64,000 nt of DNA from an uncultured Clostridia bacterium (lineage in GTDB: Bacteria; Bacillota; Clostridia; TANB77; CAG-508), in the NCBI GenBank assembly GCA_934122085.1, contig CAKOVS010000001.1, forward strand, positions 124,001 to 188,000, read 5' to 3'. Numbering within the stretch: the stretch's first letter is position 1; each line of letters opens with the position of its first letter. The position numbers were made by a program, and so were the translations under genes. Below the pieces are notes generated by a model that saw only the letters and a list, made by a program, of their open reading frames with translations, made no database searches and had not been told where the DNA came from. Positions 49,848 to 58,648 of the stretch are shown here, in pieces.

Positions 49848-50927
49848 TTATTCGTTAATTTTTTCAAGTTCAACATCTTTTATTTCGCCATTTATTGCTA
49901 TTCTTAAATAAAGCGGTGTTGTTTCCATTTTTTTATTAAAACTACATCTTGCTAAATATTTGTCTTCTAAAAAACTAGTGCTATACATTGAATATACATT
50001 TCCATTACTATCTACAATTCCTTTAACTCTTCCAATATCATTTGAAGAATATGTAACTATGGCTTGTGTATCTGTTACTATCATATTTTCCAATTTAAAA
50101 TTTTCTACATTTTCTTTTAAATTATATTTATCACTAGTTCTGTTATAAAATTTTTCTGATACATCAATTTCAAAATTCCATTCAATTCTATCTTTGGCTA
50201 ATGGTTTAAAATCATATTTAGAATCTGTAGCCATAATATTATATCCAATATCATAAATATTTACATATAATTTTTTATTTTTTGGAAATGTATTATTTGA
50301 ACTAGAAAGTAAAATTCTATAAGTTACATGATTTTCACTTTCATATAAAGATCCATATGATGTAGAACTTGCTATATCATCTTTATTATTTAAGTTATGT
50401 TTTTTGTAAAAGTCGTTTATATATTTTCTTTCTTTTAATGTTCTTATAATATTTTCAACAAAATAAGATTTTCCATAAACATTTCCATCTTCATCATATA
50501 TTATAAATTTTATAGCACATCTATTTTGTTCTAATTTCTTATTAGAGAAATCGAAATCAAGTTGAAGTCCAACATTATTATCTGAAATAAAATAACTATT
50601 AATCTTACATCCAATGTCTTTTGTATATTCATATTCACTATTTAATTTTTCTATATATCCATTTTCTGTTGCTTCTTGAACACTATCATTTTTATGTCCT
50701 GTTGCTGAATATCCATAATTTGTATAATTAATTTCTTTTATTTTATTATATGCAAATATTGCAGTTCCACCTATAGCTGTTATAGATACTATTATTGCAA
50801 TCCCCTTTTTTACTAAAGAAAAACTTCGATTTGGATTTTTGGTTTCTTTTTTAAAATTGTTTACTGAAATCTCTGTTTCTAGTTTATCAAAAATCTTTTG
50901 TTCTAATTTTTTAAAATTTTTTTCCAT
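49848..50927 (-). CDS. membrane-anchored anti-sigma-like protein (DUF4179-type)
   Basis: 359 aa. A cytosolic N-terminus of ~40 residues is followed by one membrane helix (KGIAIIVSITAIGGTAIFAY) and a large extracellular beta-rich part (DIGCKINSYFISDNNVGLQL onward). This is the plan of DUF4179 regulators encoded with ECF sigma factors. It overlaps the sigma gene by 17 bp. It probably holds the sigma factor at the membrane until a signal arrives. Confidence 0.78.
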   Translation of the reverse strand: MEKNFKKLEQKIFDKLETEISVNNFKKETKNPNRSFSLVKKGIAIIVSITAIGGTAIFAYNKIKEINYTNYGYSATGHKNDSVQEATENGYIEKLNSEYEYTKDIGCKINSYFISDNNVGLQLDFDFSNKKLEQNRCAIKFIIYDEDGNVYGKSYFVENIIRTLKERKYINDFYKKHNLNNKDDIASSTSYGSLYESENHVTYRILLSSSNNTFPKNKKLYVNIYDIGYNIMATDSKYDFKPLAKDRIEWNFEIDVSEKFYNRTSDKYNLKENVENFKLENMIVTDTQAIVTYSSNDIGRVKGIVDSNGNVYSMYSTSFLEDKYLARCSFNKKMETTPLYLRIAINGEIKDVELEKINE

Positions 50928-51465
50928 ATCCCTCTTCCTCCAATCTTTTACTTAATTTTTTTCTCATCCTATGTAATCTACTTCTTATAATTAAATCTTT
51001 TGTATCTAAAATTTTAGCTATTTCCTTGCTAGATTTATTATAGTAATAAAATAATTTAAAAATTTTTCTATCATTTTCAGACAATTTTTGTAGTTCATTC
51101 ATTATAATTGTATTAACTTCTCTTTCTTCTATCCTTGAAGTAAAATCTATTTTTGATATTATTTTTTCATCTTCTAATTCTATATCATATAATGTTTTAT
51201 TGTCTCTAAATTTTTTCCTTATTAGGTTTTTTATTATTCCAGATAAATATGGTGCTAATGGCTTGTCCTCTTGTATCTTTGTTTTATTTTTCCATAATGC
51301 ATAAAAAGTTTCATATATAATTTCTTCTGTGTCTTCAGGTGTTAATTTATTATTACAAATGTTATATGTAATAGTGTATAAATATGGTGTATAATCTGCA
51401 ACAATTTTTTCTAAGTTTAAATCATCTTCATTTTTATATATTTTAATTGTTTGATTTTTTTCCAT
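50911..51465 (-). CDS. ECF-type sigma-70 factor
   Basis: 184 aa. Region 2 is YTPYLYTITYNICNNKLTPE, then DTEEIIYETFYALWKNKTKI. Region 4 is LSENDRKIFKLFYYYNKSSK, then EIAKILDTKDLIIRSRLHRM. There is no region 1.1 or 3. It is encoded with its putative anti-sigma. The target promoters are not evident from the window. Confidence 0.9.
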   Translation of the reverse strand: MEKNQTIKIYKNEDDLNLEKIVADYTPYLYTITYNICNNKLTPEDTEEIIYETFYALWKNKTKIQEDKPLAPYLSGIIKNLIRKKFRDNKTLYDIELEDEKIISKIDFTSRIEEREVNTIIMNELQKLSENDRKIFKLFYYYNKSSKEIAKILDTKDLIIRSRLHRMRKKLSKRLEEEGYGKKF

Positions 51466-51599
51466 TTTATCACTTCCTTTCTTATGTTTATAATTTATTT
51501 TGAAAAATTTTCAAATCGTTTTTTCCTTTATCTATATATTACCATTTTTAAAAAAAATGTTACATATTTGTTTATTATTTTTTATTATTCAAACAAAAA

Positions 51600-51640
51600 A
51601 AGGATTTAAAAATTTATATTTTAAAAATTCTTAAATCCTT
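51600..51640 (-). terminator. terminator of metK
   Basis: AAGGATTTAA (51600-51609) pairs with TTAAATCCTT (51631-51640) and is extended by AT pairs. On the minus strand T-rich sequence follows. Confidence 0.75.
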
Positions 51641-51646
51641 ATTTTA

Positions 51647-52765
51647 TTAAATCTCTAATTTTATAATTTTTTCCCAAGGTAATTCTGGCTTTCCAAAATG
51701 ACCATAATTAGTTGTTTTTGTATAAATTGGTTCACGTAAACCAAGATATTCAATAATTCCTTTTGGTGTTAAGTCAAAATTCTTTTTGATTATTTCTTCT
51801 ATTTTTTCTTCTGGTATTGTATTTGTTCCAAAAGTATCAACAAATATTGACATTGGTTGTTCAACACCTATTGCATAAGCTACTTGTAATTCACATTTTT
51901 TTGCAAATCCATTTGCAACTATATTTTTTGCAATATGTCTCATCATATATGCTGCACTTCTGTCAACTTTTGTTGCATCTTTTCCTGAAAAAGCTCCTCC
52001 ACCATGACGTGCATATCCACCATAAGTATCTACGATTATTTTTCTTCCTGTTAGTCCTGTATCTCCTAAAGGTCCACCTATAACAAATCTTCCTGTTGGA
52101 TTTATAAAATATTTTGTATTTTCATCTAAATATTTTTCTGGAATAACTGCTTTTATTACTTTTTCCATAATGTCTTTTTTTAATGTATCCATATCTGCAG
52201 ATTCTTCGTGTTGATTTGATATAAGTATTGTGTCTATTCTCTTTACAATTCCATCTTCATATTCAACTGTTACTTGTGTTTTTCCATCTGGTCTAAGATA
52301 TGGTATTATTCCATTTTTACGAACTTCTGTAAGTCTTTTTGCCAATTTGTGTGCCATTGAAATTGCAAATGGCATATATTCTTCTGTTTCATCTGAAGCA
52401 TATCCAAACATTATCCCTTGGTCTCCAGCTCCACCAACATCTACACCTTGTGCTATATCTGAGCTTTGTTTTGTTATATTTATATCTATCTTGCATGTTC
52501 TATAATCTATGTCTAAGTCTGCTCTGTCATATCCTATTTCTTTTATTCTATCTCTCACTATTTTTTCTATATCTAATGTTGCATTTGTTGTTAATTGTCC
52601 TGCTATTGTTATTTGATTTGCAGATGCAAATGTTTCTATTGCAACTCTTGAATATTTATCTTGTTTTAATGCCTCATCTAATATTGTATCTGATATATAA
52701 TCACATAATTTATCTGGATGTCCTTCTGTTACACTTTCTGATGTAAAATACCATTTCTTACTCAT
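51647..52765 (-). CDS. metK: S-adenosylmethionine synthetase
   Basis: A 372-aa MAT that makes SAM from methionine and ATP. TSESVTEGHPDKLCDYISDT is the N-terminal signature, GVGGAGDQGIMFGYASDET... appears as VDVGGAGDQGIMFGYASDET, and RHGGGAFSGKDATKVDRSAA is the second signature. It is controlled by a SAM-I riboswitch in its leader. Confidence 0.97.
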   Translation of the reverse strand: MSKKWYFTSESVTEGHPDKLCDYISDTILDEALKQDKYSRVAIETFASANQITIAGQLTTNATLDIEKIVRDRIKEIGYDRADLDIDYRTCKIDINITKQSSDIAQGVDVGGAGDQGIMFGYASDETEEYMPFAISMAHKLAKRLTEVRKNGIIPYLRPDGKTQVTVEYEDGIVKRIDTILISNQHEESADMDTLKKDIMEKVIKAVIPEKYLDENTKYFINPTGRFVIGGPLGDTGLTGRKIIVDTYGGYARHGGGAFSGKDATKVDRSAAYMMRHIAKNIVANGFAKKCELQVAYAIGVEQPMSIFVDTFGTNTIPEEKIEEIIKKNFDLTPKGIIEYLGLREPIYTKTTNYGHFGKPELPWEKIIKLEI

Positions 52766-52857
52766 ATTTCTTCGTTTCCTTTCACATTTATTATTCTACT
52801 TTGAGTTATAATAAATTCTTTTATATGTTATGTTCAGAAAAAATTCTTTTTTATATA

Positions 52858-52893
52858 ACAAAAAAAGAACTCTTAGCGCTTGCTATGAGTCTT
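52858..52893 (-). terminator. riboswitch-controlled terminator of metK leader
   Basis: On the minus strand AAGACTCATAGC, loop AAGC, GCTAAGAGTTCTT, then a long T-run. It forms when the SAM aptamer is occupied. Confidence 0.8.
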
Positions 52894-52903
52894 TTTCAAA
52901 AAA

Positions 52904-53000
52904 ATCATCACTCAAAGCTTTTGCTTTGCCGGTATTAGCACCTTACATATTGCAGGTTGCTGTGGGATTAACGAGCCGTTCTCTACTCCACTCTTGATAA
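52904..53000 (-). promoter_or_regulatory. SAM-I (S-box) riboswitch aptamer
   Basis: On the minus strand the aptamer begins TTATCAAGAGTGGAGTAGAG and continues with CGGCTCG...CCCACAGCAACC, AAGGTGCTAATACCGGC and GAGTGATGA. These are the conserved S-box blocks: the kink-turn/P1 opening, the GCAACC and GGTGCTAATxCC core, and the P1 close. SAM binding should stop transcription at the hairpin just downstream, giving feedback on SAM synthesis. Confidence 0.9.
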
Positions 53001-53019
53001 TATATATTCAATTTTATAA

Positions 53020-53538
53020 TTAAACTAATTGTAATATAGCTACTTCAGCAGCATCTCCTCTACGAGGACCAGCTTTAACTATTCTTGTATATCCACCAAC
53101 TCTACCTTCGTATTTTGGAGCAATTTCATTGAATAATTTTGCCATTACATCTTCGCCTTCAACTTTGTTTAATTTTGTCATTATTTTTCTTCTAGCATTT
53201 AATCTTGATGGCATATCTTTTTGTCTTTTTTCAGTTGTTTCTTCTTTAACAACTTTTAGATATTCATTACCATTTTTGCTTTTTACTAATTCTGTAACTT
53301 TGTTACCTTTAGAATCTAATTTAGCTTTTACTACTTTAGCATCTACTGTTTCAAAGTTATCTTTTTCTTTTATTGCTAATGCTATTATGCTATCTGCTAT
53401 AGCTTTTACTTCTTTTGCTCTAGCTTCTGTTGTTTCAACTTTACCTTTTAAGATTAAATCTGTTGTTAAAGTTTTTAACATAGCATTTCTTATATCAGTT
53501 GTTCTACCTAATTTTCTATTTGTAGCCACTTCTTTCAC
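53020..53538 (-). CDS. rplQ: 50S ribosomal protein L17 with internal insertion
   Basis: A 172-aa L17, against ~115-130 in most bacteria. The start RKLGRTTDIRNAMLKTLTTD and the end AKLFNEIAPKYEGRVGGYTR are normal. Roughly residues 55-105 (KEKDNFETVDAKVVKAKLDS through LKVVKEETTEKRQK) are extra, lysine-rich and of unknown role. It is the last gene of the alpha operon. Confidence 0.94.
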   Translation of the reverse strand: MKEVATNRKLGRTTDIRNAMLKTLTTDLILKGKVETTEARAKEVKAIADSIIALAIKEKDNFETVDAKVVKAKLDSKGNKVTELVKSKNGNEYLKVVKEETTEKRQKDMPSRLNARRKIMTKLNKVEGEDVMAKLFNEIAPKYEGRVGGYTRIVKAGPRRGDAAEVAILQLV

Positions 53539-53552
53539 CTCTTTATTAAATT

Positions 53553-54500
53553 TTATTCATCTTCTTGTCTGAAATTTAGCCCTAATGAATGTAATTTTGC
53601 AATTACTTCATCTAAAGATTTCTTTCCTAAATTTCTAACTTTCATCATATCATTTTCAGATCTATTTGTTAAATCTTCTACTGTAGATATTCCTGCTCTC
53701 TTTAAGCAATTGAATGAACGTACAGATAATTCTAATTCTTCAATTGAAGTTTCTAATACTTTCTCTTTCTTAGATTCTTCTTTTTCAATCATAACTTGTG
53801 TATTTTTTGTTGCTTCTGATAAATCTATAAATAATTCTAGATGTCCTGTCATAACTTTGGCAGCTAAACTTAATGCTTCATGAGCTTTTAAGCTTCCATC
53901 TGTCCATACTTCTATAATTAATTTATCATAATCAACCATTTGGCCTACTCTAGTGTTTTTTACTTGATAATTTACTTTTTTTACTGGTGTATAAATTGAA
54001 TCTATTGGAAGCACAGATATGTCTTGGTTTGGTTTTTTGTTCTTTTCAGAAGGGGAATATCCTCTTCCCATATCTGCTGTTAATTCCATAATCAATTGTC
54101 CACCCTCAGCAACAGTTGCTATATGTAAGTCTGGATTTAATATTTCTACAGTTCCATCTGTAATGATATCTCCTGCAGTTACTTCTCCCTCTCCTTTAAA
54201 GTTAATTCTCATAACTTTTTCTTCGTTTTCAGTAAATTTTAGTCTAACATTTTTTAAGTTTACTATAATTTCTGGAACATCTTCTACAACATTTGGTATG
54301 CTTGAAAATTCATGTAAAACACCTTCAATTTTAACACTTGTTAATGCACATCCTGTTAAAGATGAAAGTAATATACGTCTTAAAGAATTTCCAATTGTAA
54401 CGCCATATCCTCTTTCTAATGGTTCACATACAAATTTTGCATAATTGTTATTATCATCAACCTCTAGACATTCAATATTTGGCTTTTCAAATTCTATCAT
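53553..54500 (-). CDS. rpoA: RNA polymerase alpha subunit
   Basis: 315 aa. The N-terminal dimerisation domain has YGVTIGNSLRRILLSSLTGC, and the C-terminal domain has ELSVRSFNCLKRAGISTVED and KVRNLGKKSLDEVIAKLHSL for contacts with UP elements and activators. It lies between S4 and L17. Confidence 0.98.
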   Translation of the reverse strand: MIEFEKPNIECLEVDDNNNYAKFVCEPLERGYGVTIGNSLRRILLSSLTGCALTSVKIEGVLHEFSSIPNVVEDVPEIIVNLKNVRLKFTENEEKVMRINFKGEGEVTAGDIITDGTVEILNPDLHIATVAEGGQLIMELTADMGRGYSPSEKNKKPNQDISVLPIDSIYTPVKKVNYQVKNTRVGQMVDYDKLIIEVWTDGSLKAHEALSLAAKVMTGHLELFIDLSEATKNTQVMIEKEESKKEKVLETSIEELELSVRSFNCLKRAGISTVEDLTNRSENDMMKVRNLGKKSLDEVIAKLHSLGLNFRQEDE

Positions 54501-54534
54501 TTCTACCTCCTAATATTTTTCTAATTAAAAACTA

Positions 54535-55161
54535 TTATTTAGAGTAAAGCTCTACTATTAAATGCTCTTCAACTGGAATATCAACATCTTCTCTTGATGC
54601 TAATCTTACTACTTTACCACTTAAAGTTTCGTTATTTAATTCCAACCAAGCTGGAACTGGTCTTGCTGAATTTGCTTCAATATTTGCTTTTATAGCTCCA
54701 TTTTCTTTTTTGTTTTCTCTTACTGTTATAACATCTCCTGCTTTAACTAAATAAGATGGTATATCAACTCTTTGTCCATTAACTGCAAATTGTCCATGGT
54801 TTACAAGTTGTCTTGCCTGAGCTCTTGAAGCTCCAAATCCTAATCTATATACAACATTATCTAATCTGCTTTCTAATATTTGTAGTAAGTTTTCACCTGT
54901 GATTCCTTTTTTATTAGATGCCATTTCGAAATATCCTCTAAATTGTTTTTCTCCAACTCCATAGTATGATTTTGTTTTTTGTTTTTCTCTTAATTGAGTT
55001 CCGTATTCAGAAAGTTTAGCTCTTTTTTGTCCGTGTTGTCCTGGAGCATAATTTCTTCTAGAAATACTGCATTTATCAGAATAACATCTTGAACCTTTTA
55101 AGAACAATTTTTGTCCTTCTCTACGGCAAATACGACATTGTTCGTCTGTATAACGTGCCAT
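54535..55161 (-). CDS. rpsD: 30S ribosomal protein S4
   Basis: A 208-aa S4, a primary 16S binder. The N-terminal zinc-type cysteines (CRICRREGQKLFLKGSRCYS) and the S4 domain (RLDNVVYRLGFGASRAQARQ, then LVNHGQFAVNGQRVDIPSYL) are clear. In the alpha operon S4 is often the autoregulator. Confidence 0.98.
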   Translation of the reverse strand: MARYTDEQCRICRREGQKLFLKGSRCYSDKCSISRRNYAPGQHGQKRAKLSEYGTQLREKQKTKSYYGVGEKQFRGYFEMASNKKGITGENLLQILESRLDNVVYRLGFGASRAQARQLVNHGQFAVNGQRVDIPSYLVKAGDVITVRENKKENGAIKANIEANSARPVPAWLELNNETLSGKVVRLASREDVDIPVEEHLIVELYSK

Positions 55162-55240
55162 CTTTTACACCTCTTTCATTATATTTTATTTATATTCTTA
55201 ATTTTAAATTTCTTTTTATAATCCACCTAAGTATAAAAAA

Positions 55241-55639
55241 TTATACTCTTCTTCTTTTTGGTGGTCTACATCCGTTATGTGGGATTGGTGTAACATCTTT
55301 GATGCTACTGATTTCTAATCCTGCAGCTTGTAAAGATCTTATTGCTGATTCTCTACCTGCTCCTGGACCTTTAACATATACTTCAACTGTTTTTAATCCA
55401 TGTTCCATAGCTTCTTTAGCTGCTTTTTCAGCAACTTCTCCAGCTGCGAATGGTGTGCTTTTTCTTGAACCTTTGAAACCTTGTCCTCCAGCACTTCCCC
55501 ATGAAATTGTATTTCCGTTTGTATCTGTTATTGTTACTATTGTATTATTGAAACTAGAATGAATATGTGCAGCACCTTTATCGATGTTTTTTCTATTTCT
55601 TCTAGCTACTGGTTTTTTTGCAACATTTTTGTTAGCCAT
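55241..55639 (-). CDS. rpsK: 30S ribosomal protein S11
   Basis: A 132-aa S11 that holds the 690 loop near the E site. GAAHIHSSFNNTIVTITDTN, KGPGAGRESAIRSLQAAGLE and the end IPHNGCRPPKRRRV are diagnostic. Confidence 0.98.
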   Translation of the reverse strand: MANKNVAKKPVARRNRKNIDKGAAHIHSSFNNTIVTITDTNGNTISWGSAGGQGFKGSRKSTPFAAGEVAEKAAKEAMEHGLKTVEVYVKGPGAGRESAIRSLQAAGLEISSIKDVTPIPHNGCRPPKRRRV

Positions 55640-55688
55640 TGTTCTTATTTCCCTCCTTATATAACAGTTTTACACTGTTTTAAAAGTC

Positions 55689-56066
55689 TTATTTTACATC
55701 TTTCTTTGATCTACTTACTAATTTTCTTGGACCTTTTCTTGTACGAGCATTAGTTTTAGTTCTTTGTCCTCTTACTGGAAGACTTCTTCTATGTCTTAAT
55801 CCTCTGTAGCATCCAATTTCAGTTAATCTTTTTATATTAAGAGCTACTTCTCTTCTTAAATCACCTTCAACTTTGTATGATTCGTCAATAACTTTTCTTA
55901 TGCTATTAACTTCTTCATCAGTTAAATCTTTAACTCTTGTGTCTGGGTTTACTCCAGCTTTTGCTAATATTTTGTTTGAGCTAGCTACTCCTATACCATA
56001 AATATATGTAAGTCCTATTTCTACTCTTTTTTCTTTAGGTAAGTCTACTCCTGCTATACGAGCCAT
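55689..56066 (-). CDS. rpsM: 30S ribosomal protein S13
   Basis: A 125-aa S13 of the 30S head. MARIAGVDLPKEKRVEIGLT is the family start with GGAGG 11 nt upstream; an in-frame extension of 21 residues before it is not used. RGLRHRRSLPVRGQRTKTNA is the conserved C-terminal part. Confidence 0.97.
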   Translation of the reverse strand: MARIAGVDLPKEKRVEIGLTYIYGIGVASSNKILAKAGVNPDTRVKDLTDEEVNSIRKVIDESYKVEGDLRREVALNIKRLTEIGCYRGLRHRRSLPVRGQRTKTNARTRKGPRKLVSRSKKDVK

Positions 56067-56175
56067 GTTTCTTTGCACCTCCAAATTTTTTATTTGTTTG
56101 TCCTTATTTTTTTTAAAGGTGAAATGCATCTAATTTAATAGATCTTTAAAAATTAATATTGGACATATATATAAA

Positions 56176-56229
56176 CACAAATTTGATATGTTAACATCTA
56201 TATGTTAAACAGCCGCTACCTTATTTGTG
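56176..56229. repeat. nested hairpin between rpmJ and rpsM
   Basis: The outer arms CACAAAT (56176-56182) and ATTTGTG (56223-56229) enclose a perfect inner hairpin TTAACAT-CTAT-ATGTTAA (56191-56208). It would form in the mRNA ~110 nt before rpsM and may be a processing or feedback site. Confidence 0.5.
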
Positions 56230-56245
56230 TTATAAACTTAAGGAA

Positions 56246-56359
56246 TTAACCTTGTCTTTGTTTGTGTTTAGGGTTTTCACAAATAACTCTAATTACACCT
56301 TTTCTTTTTATTACTTTGCATTTGTCACACATTTTCTTTACTGATGGTCTAACCTTCAT
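56246..56359 (-). CDS. rpmJ: 50S ribosomal protein L36
   Basis: A 37-aa zinc-type L36, MKVRPSVKKMCDKCKVIKRK, followed by GVIRVICENPKHKQRQG. The C-x2-C, C and H zinc ligands are all present. GGAGG is 7 nt upstream. It lies between infA and rpsM, as expected. Confidence 0.97.
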   Translation of the reverse strand: MKVRPSVKKMCDKCKVIKRKGVIRVICENPKHKQRQG

Positions 56360-56389
56360 TTCTTTGCACCTCCTTAAATTGTCTTCAGA

Positions 56390-56429
56390 CATTCCTTAGC
56401 TTGCCGCATTCCACTTGGGCTAAGGAATG
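56390..56429. repeat. 11-bp perfect hairpin between infA and rpmJ
   Basis: CATTCCTTAGC (56390-56400) and GCTAAGGAATG (56419-56429), loop 18 nt. There is no T-run on the minus strand, so it is not a standard terminator. It may regulate rpmJ or the downstream alpha genes. Confidence 0.6.
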
Positions 56430-56547
56430 ACCTTCGCCTTGTGAATTAAGTTGTGTCTTCAAACTTGATTTTTATATAATTGGGTTAATTTACGTTTCAA
56501 ATTTATTTTATAATATTCTTCATAAATTCCAATATGTTTTTTGAATT

Positions 56548-56766
56548 TTATTTTGCTCTCCAAGTAATTCTTCCTCTTGTTAAGTCATATGGTGATAGTT
56601 CAACTTTTACTTTGTCACCTGGTAATATTTTTATATAGTTCATTCTTAGTTTTCCTGAAATATGACCTAATATTTGGTGTCCATTTTCAAGTTCTACTTT
56701 AAAAGTTGTATTTGGTAGTGTTTCAACAACTACTCCTTCTACTTCTATAACATCTTCCTTTGCCAA
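56548..56766 (-). CDS. infA: translation initiation factor IF-1
   Basis: A 72-aa OB-fold factor that occupies the A site in initiation. (M/L)AKEDVIEVEGVVVETLPN opens it and GDKVKVELSPYDLTRGRITW closes it. The start is TTG behind GGAGGAAAAAAAC; an in-frame ATG nine codons upstream overlaps the ribosome-binding site and was rejected. Confidence 0.96.
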   Translation of the reverse strand: MAKEDVIEVEGVVVETLPNTTFKVELENGHQILGHISGKLRMNYIKILPGDKVKVELSPYDLTRGRITWRAK

Positions 56767-56891
56767 GTTTTTTTCCTCCTTCTTAAAGAGCAATAAAATT
56801 CTAAAAACATGTTATTGTATTTAGATTTTTCTTACTTTTTTGCCAATTTTTCGTAGAAATTGGGTTTTAACTCATTTATTATATAACACTT

Positions 56892-57662
56892 TTAAATGAT
56901 TGTCAATATTTCTGGATCATTTTCTGTAATTAAAATTGTATTTTCATAATGTGCTGCTAAGCTTCCATCTTGTGTTACAATTGTCCATCCATCTTCTAGT
57001 TCCCAAATATCTGGTTTTCCTGCAATTACCATTGGTTCTATTGCCAATGTCATACCAGGTTCAAGTCTTATTCCTCTTCCTGCTTTTCCGTAATTTGGTA
57101 TTTCTGGTTCTTCATGCATTTCTTTTCCTATTCCATGTCCTTCAAATTCTCTTACTACAGAATATCCTTGTGATTTTACATATTCTCCAATTGCATGTGA
57201 AATATCTCCAATTCTATTTCCTTTTCTAGCATATTTTATTCCTTCAAAAAATGCTTGTTTTGTTACTTCTACTAGTCTTTTGGCTTCTGGTGATACATTT
57301 CCTACCATAAATGTTCTTGCTGCATCACCATTGTATCCGTTTTTTAATGCAACTAAGTCTACACTTACTATGTCTCCATCTTTTATTATTGTTTTGTTTG
57401 ATGGAATTCCATGTATTACTACATCATTTACTGAAATACATGTTGATGCTGGATATGGTGGTATTCCTCTTATTCCTGGATCATATCCTTTTTCTGCAGA
57501 TATTGCTCCATTCTTTTTCATTGTTTCTTCAGCTATTCTGTCTATATCTGCTGTTGTCATTCCTGGCTTAATTGCTTCTTCTATTGCTTTATGTGTTAAA
57601 GCTGTTACTCTTCCAGCTTCTCTCATTAATTCTATTTCTTTTTTTGATTTTATTGTTACCAT
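56892..57662 (-). CDS. map: methionine aminopeptidase, type I
   Basis: A 256-aa cobalt/iron enzyme removing the N-terminal methionine. The metal ligands are visible in IVSVDLVALKNGYNGDAART, FEGHGIGKEMHEEP and MTLAIEPMV. The start has AAGGGAAG 7 nt upstream. It lies between adk and infA, the usual Bacillota order. Confidence 0.97.
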   Translation of the reverse strand: MVTIKSKKEIELMREAGRVTALTHKAIEEAIKPGMTTADIDRIAEETMKKNGAISAEKGYDPGIRGIPPYPASTCISVNDVVIHGIPSNKTIIKDGDIVSVDLVALKNGYNGDAARTFMVGNVSPEAKRLVEVTKQAFFEGIKYARKGNRIGDISHAIGEYVKSQGYSVVREFEGHGIGKEMHEEPEIPNYGKAGRGIRLEPGMTLAIEPMVIAGKPDIWELEDGWTIVTQDGSLAAHYENTILITENDPEILTII

Positions 57663-57782
57663 TTTTATTCTTCCCTTCAAAATATATAATTTGTAGTTTC
57701 GAAAAAATTGTTTATTTCAAAACTAGATGCGTATTAACAAACTTGCGTCTTTTTCTTTAGGCACAATACTAATATTAATATG

Positions 57783-57808
57783 TAGCTTGCTTATATTTAA
57801 GCAAGCTA
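57783..57808. repeat. hairpin between adk and map
   Basis: The 10-bp arms TAGCTTGCTT and AAGCAAGCTA have loop ATATTT. It follows the adk stop closely, but no T-run follows on the minus strand, so it may be a processing stem rather than a strong terminator. Confidence 0.5.
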
Positions 57809-57814
57809 TTTAGA

Positions 57815-58480
57815 CTATTTTTTTATGTCTTTTACAACATCATTTGCAACATCTTTTCCCATTCTATTTATTGATATACTAACTGTTTCTGTTCTTAGTA
57901 CACCTTTTTCTTTATAATATTCTACTAATGGGCTTGTTTTTTCTTCATAAATTTCTAATCTTCTTTTTATTGCTTCTGGATCTGAGTCATCTGCTCTTTG
58001 TTTTAATGGTGAGCCACATTTGTCACAAATTCCTTCTTTTACTGGTGGATGTAATTTTATATTATATGTTGCTTTACAATCTTGATTTGTACAAACTCTT
58101 CTTGTTAGCATTCTGTCTATTATCTCTTCTTTTGGTGTTACTAGATTTATTACTAAATCTATTTTTTCACCTTTCTTAGCTAAGATTTTATCTAGTTTTT
58201 CTGCTTGTTCTATTGTTCTTGGAAATCCGTCTAATATTACACCATTTTTAGCATCATCCCATGTTAATCTGTCTTCAACCATTGGTACTGTTATATCATC
58301 TGGTACTAAATTTCCTTTTGATATATATTTGTCAGCTTCTACTCCAAGTGGTGTTTTCTCACTTATATTTTTTCTGAATATATCTCCTGTTGATATTTGT
58401 GGTAATCCTGTTTGTTCACTGATTAATCCTGCAACAGTTCCTTTTCCTGTTCCTTGTGCTCCTAACATAATTATATTCAT
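57815..58480 (-). CDS. adk: adenylate kinase (zinc lid form)
   Basis: 221 aa. The P-loop is IMLGAQGTGKGTVAGLISEQ, and GVILDGFPRTIEQAEKLDKI is the NMP-binding region. The lid carries four cysteines in CTNQDCKATY and CDKCGSP, the Gram-positive zinc type. It is the first gene of this alpha block. secY, which normally precedes adk, is not here. Confidence 0.97.
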   Translation of the reverse strand: MNIIMLGAQGTGKGTVAGLISEQTGLPQISTGDIFRKNISEKTPLGVEADKYISKGNLVPDDITVPMVEDRLTWDDAKNGVILDGFPRTIEQAEKLDKILAKKGEKIDLVINLVTPKEEIIDRMLTRRVCTNQDCKATYNIKLHPPVKEGICDKCGSPLKQRADDSDPEAIKRRLEIYEEKTSPLVEYYKEKGVLRTETVSISINRMGKDVANDVVKDIKK

Positions 58481-58582
58481 ATTTTTTCTTTCCTTTCTTG
58501 AGTATTAACTAGTTTATTACTAATTTTCCTCTCTTTTAAGCTATATGCCTATTTTTGACGACTATATTTTACTCTAAAATTA

Positions 58583-58613
58583 AAAAAATAGCAAGTCTTT
58601 CTTGCTATTTTTT
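58583..58613 (-). terminator. terminator of the 58.6-kb prepilin-like gene
   Basis: AAAATAGCAAG and CTTGCTATTTT, loop TCTTT, with T-runs on both sides. Confidence 0.85.
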
Positions 58614-58648
58614 CCCTTTTTTCATTAATTTTATGCATCTTTTTTCAA

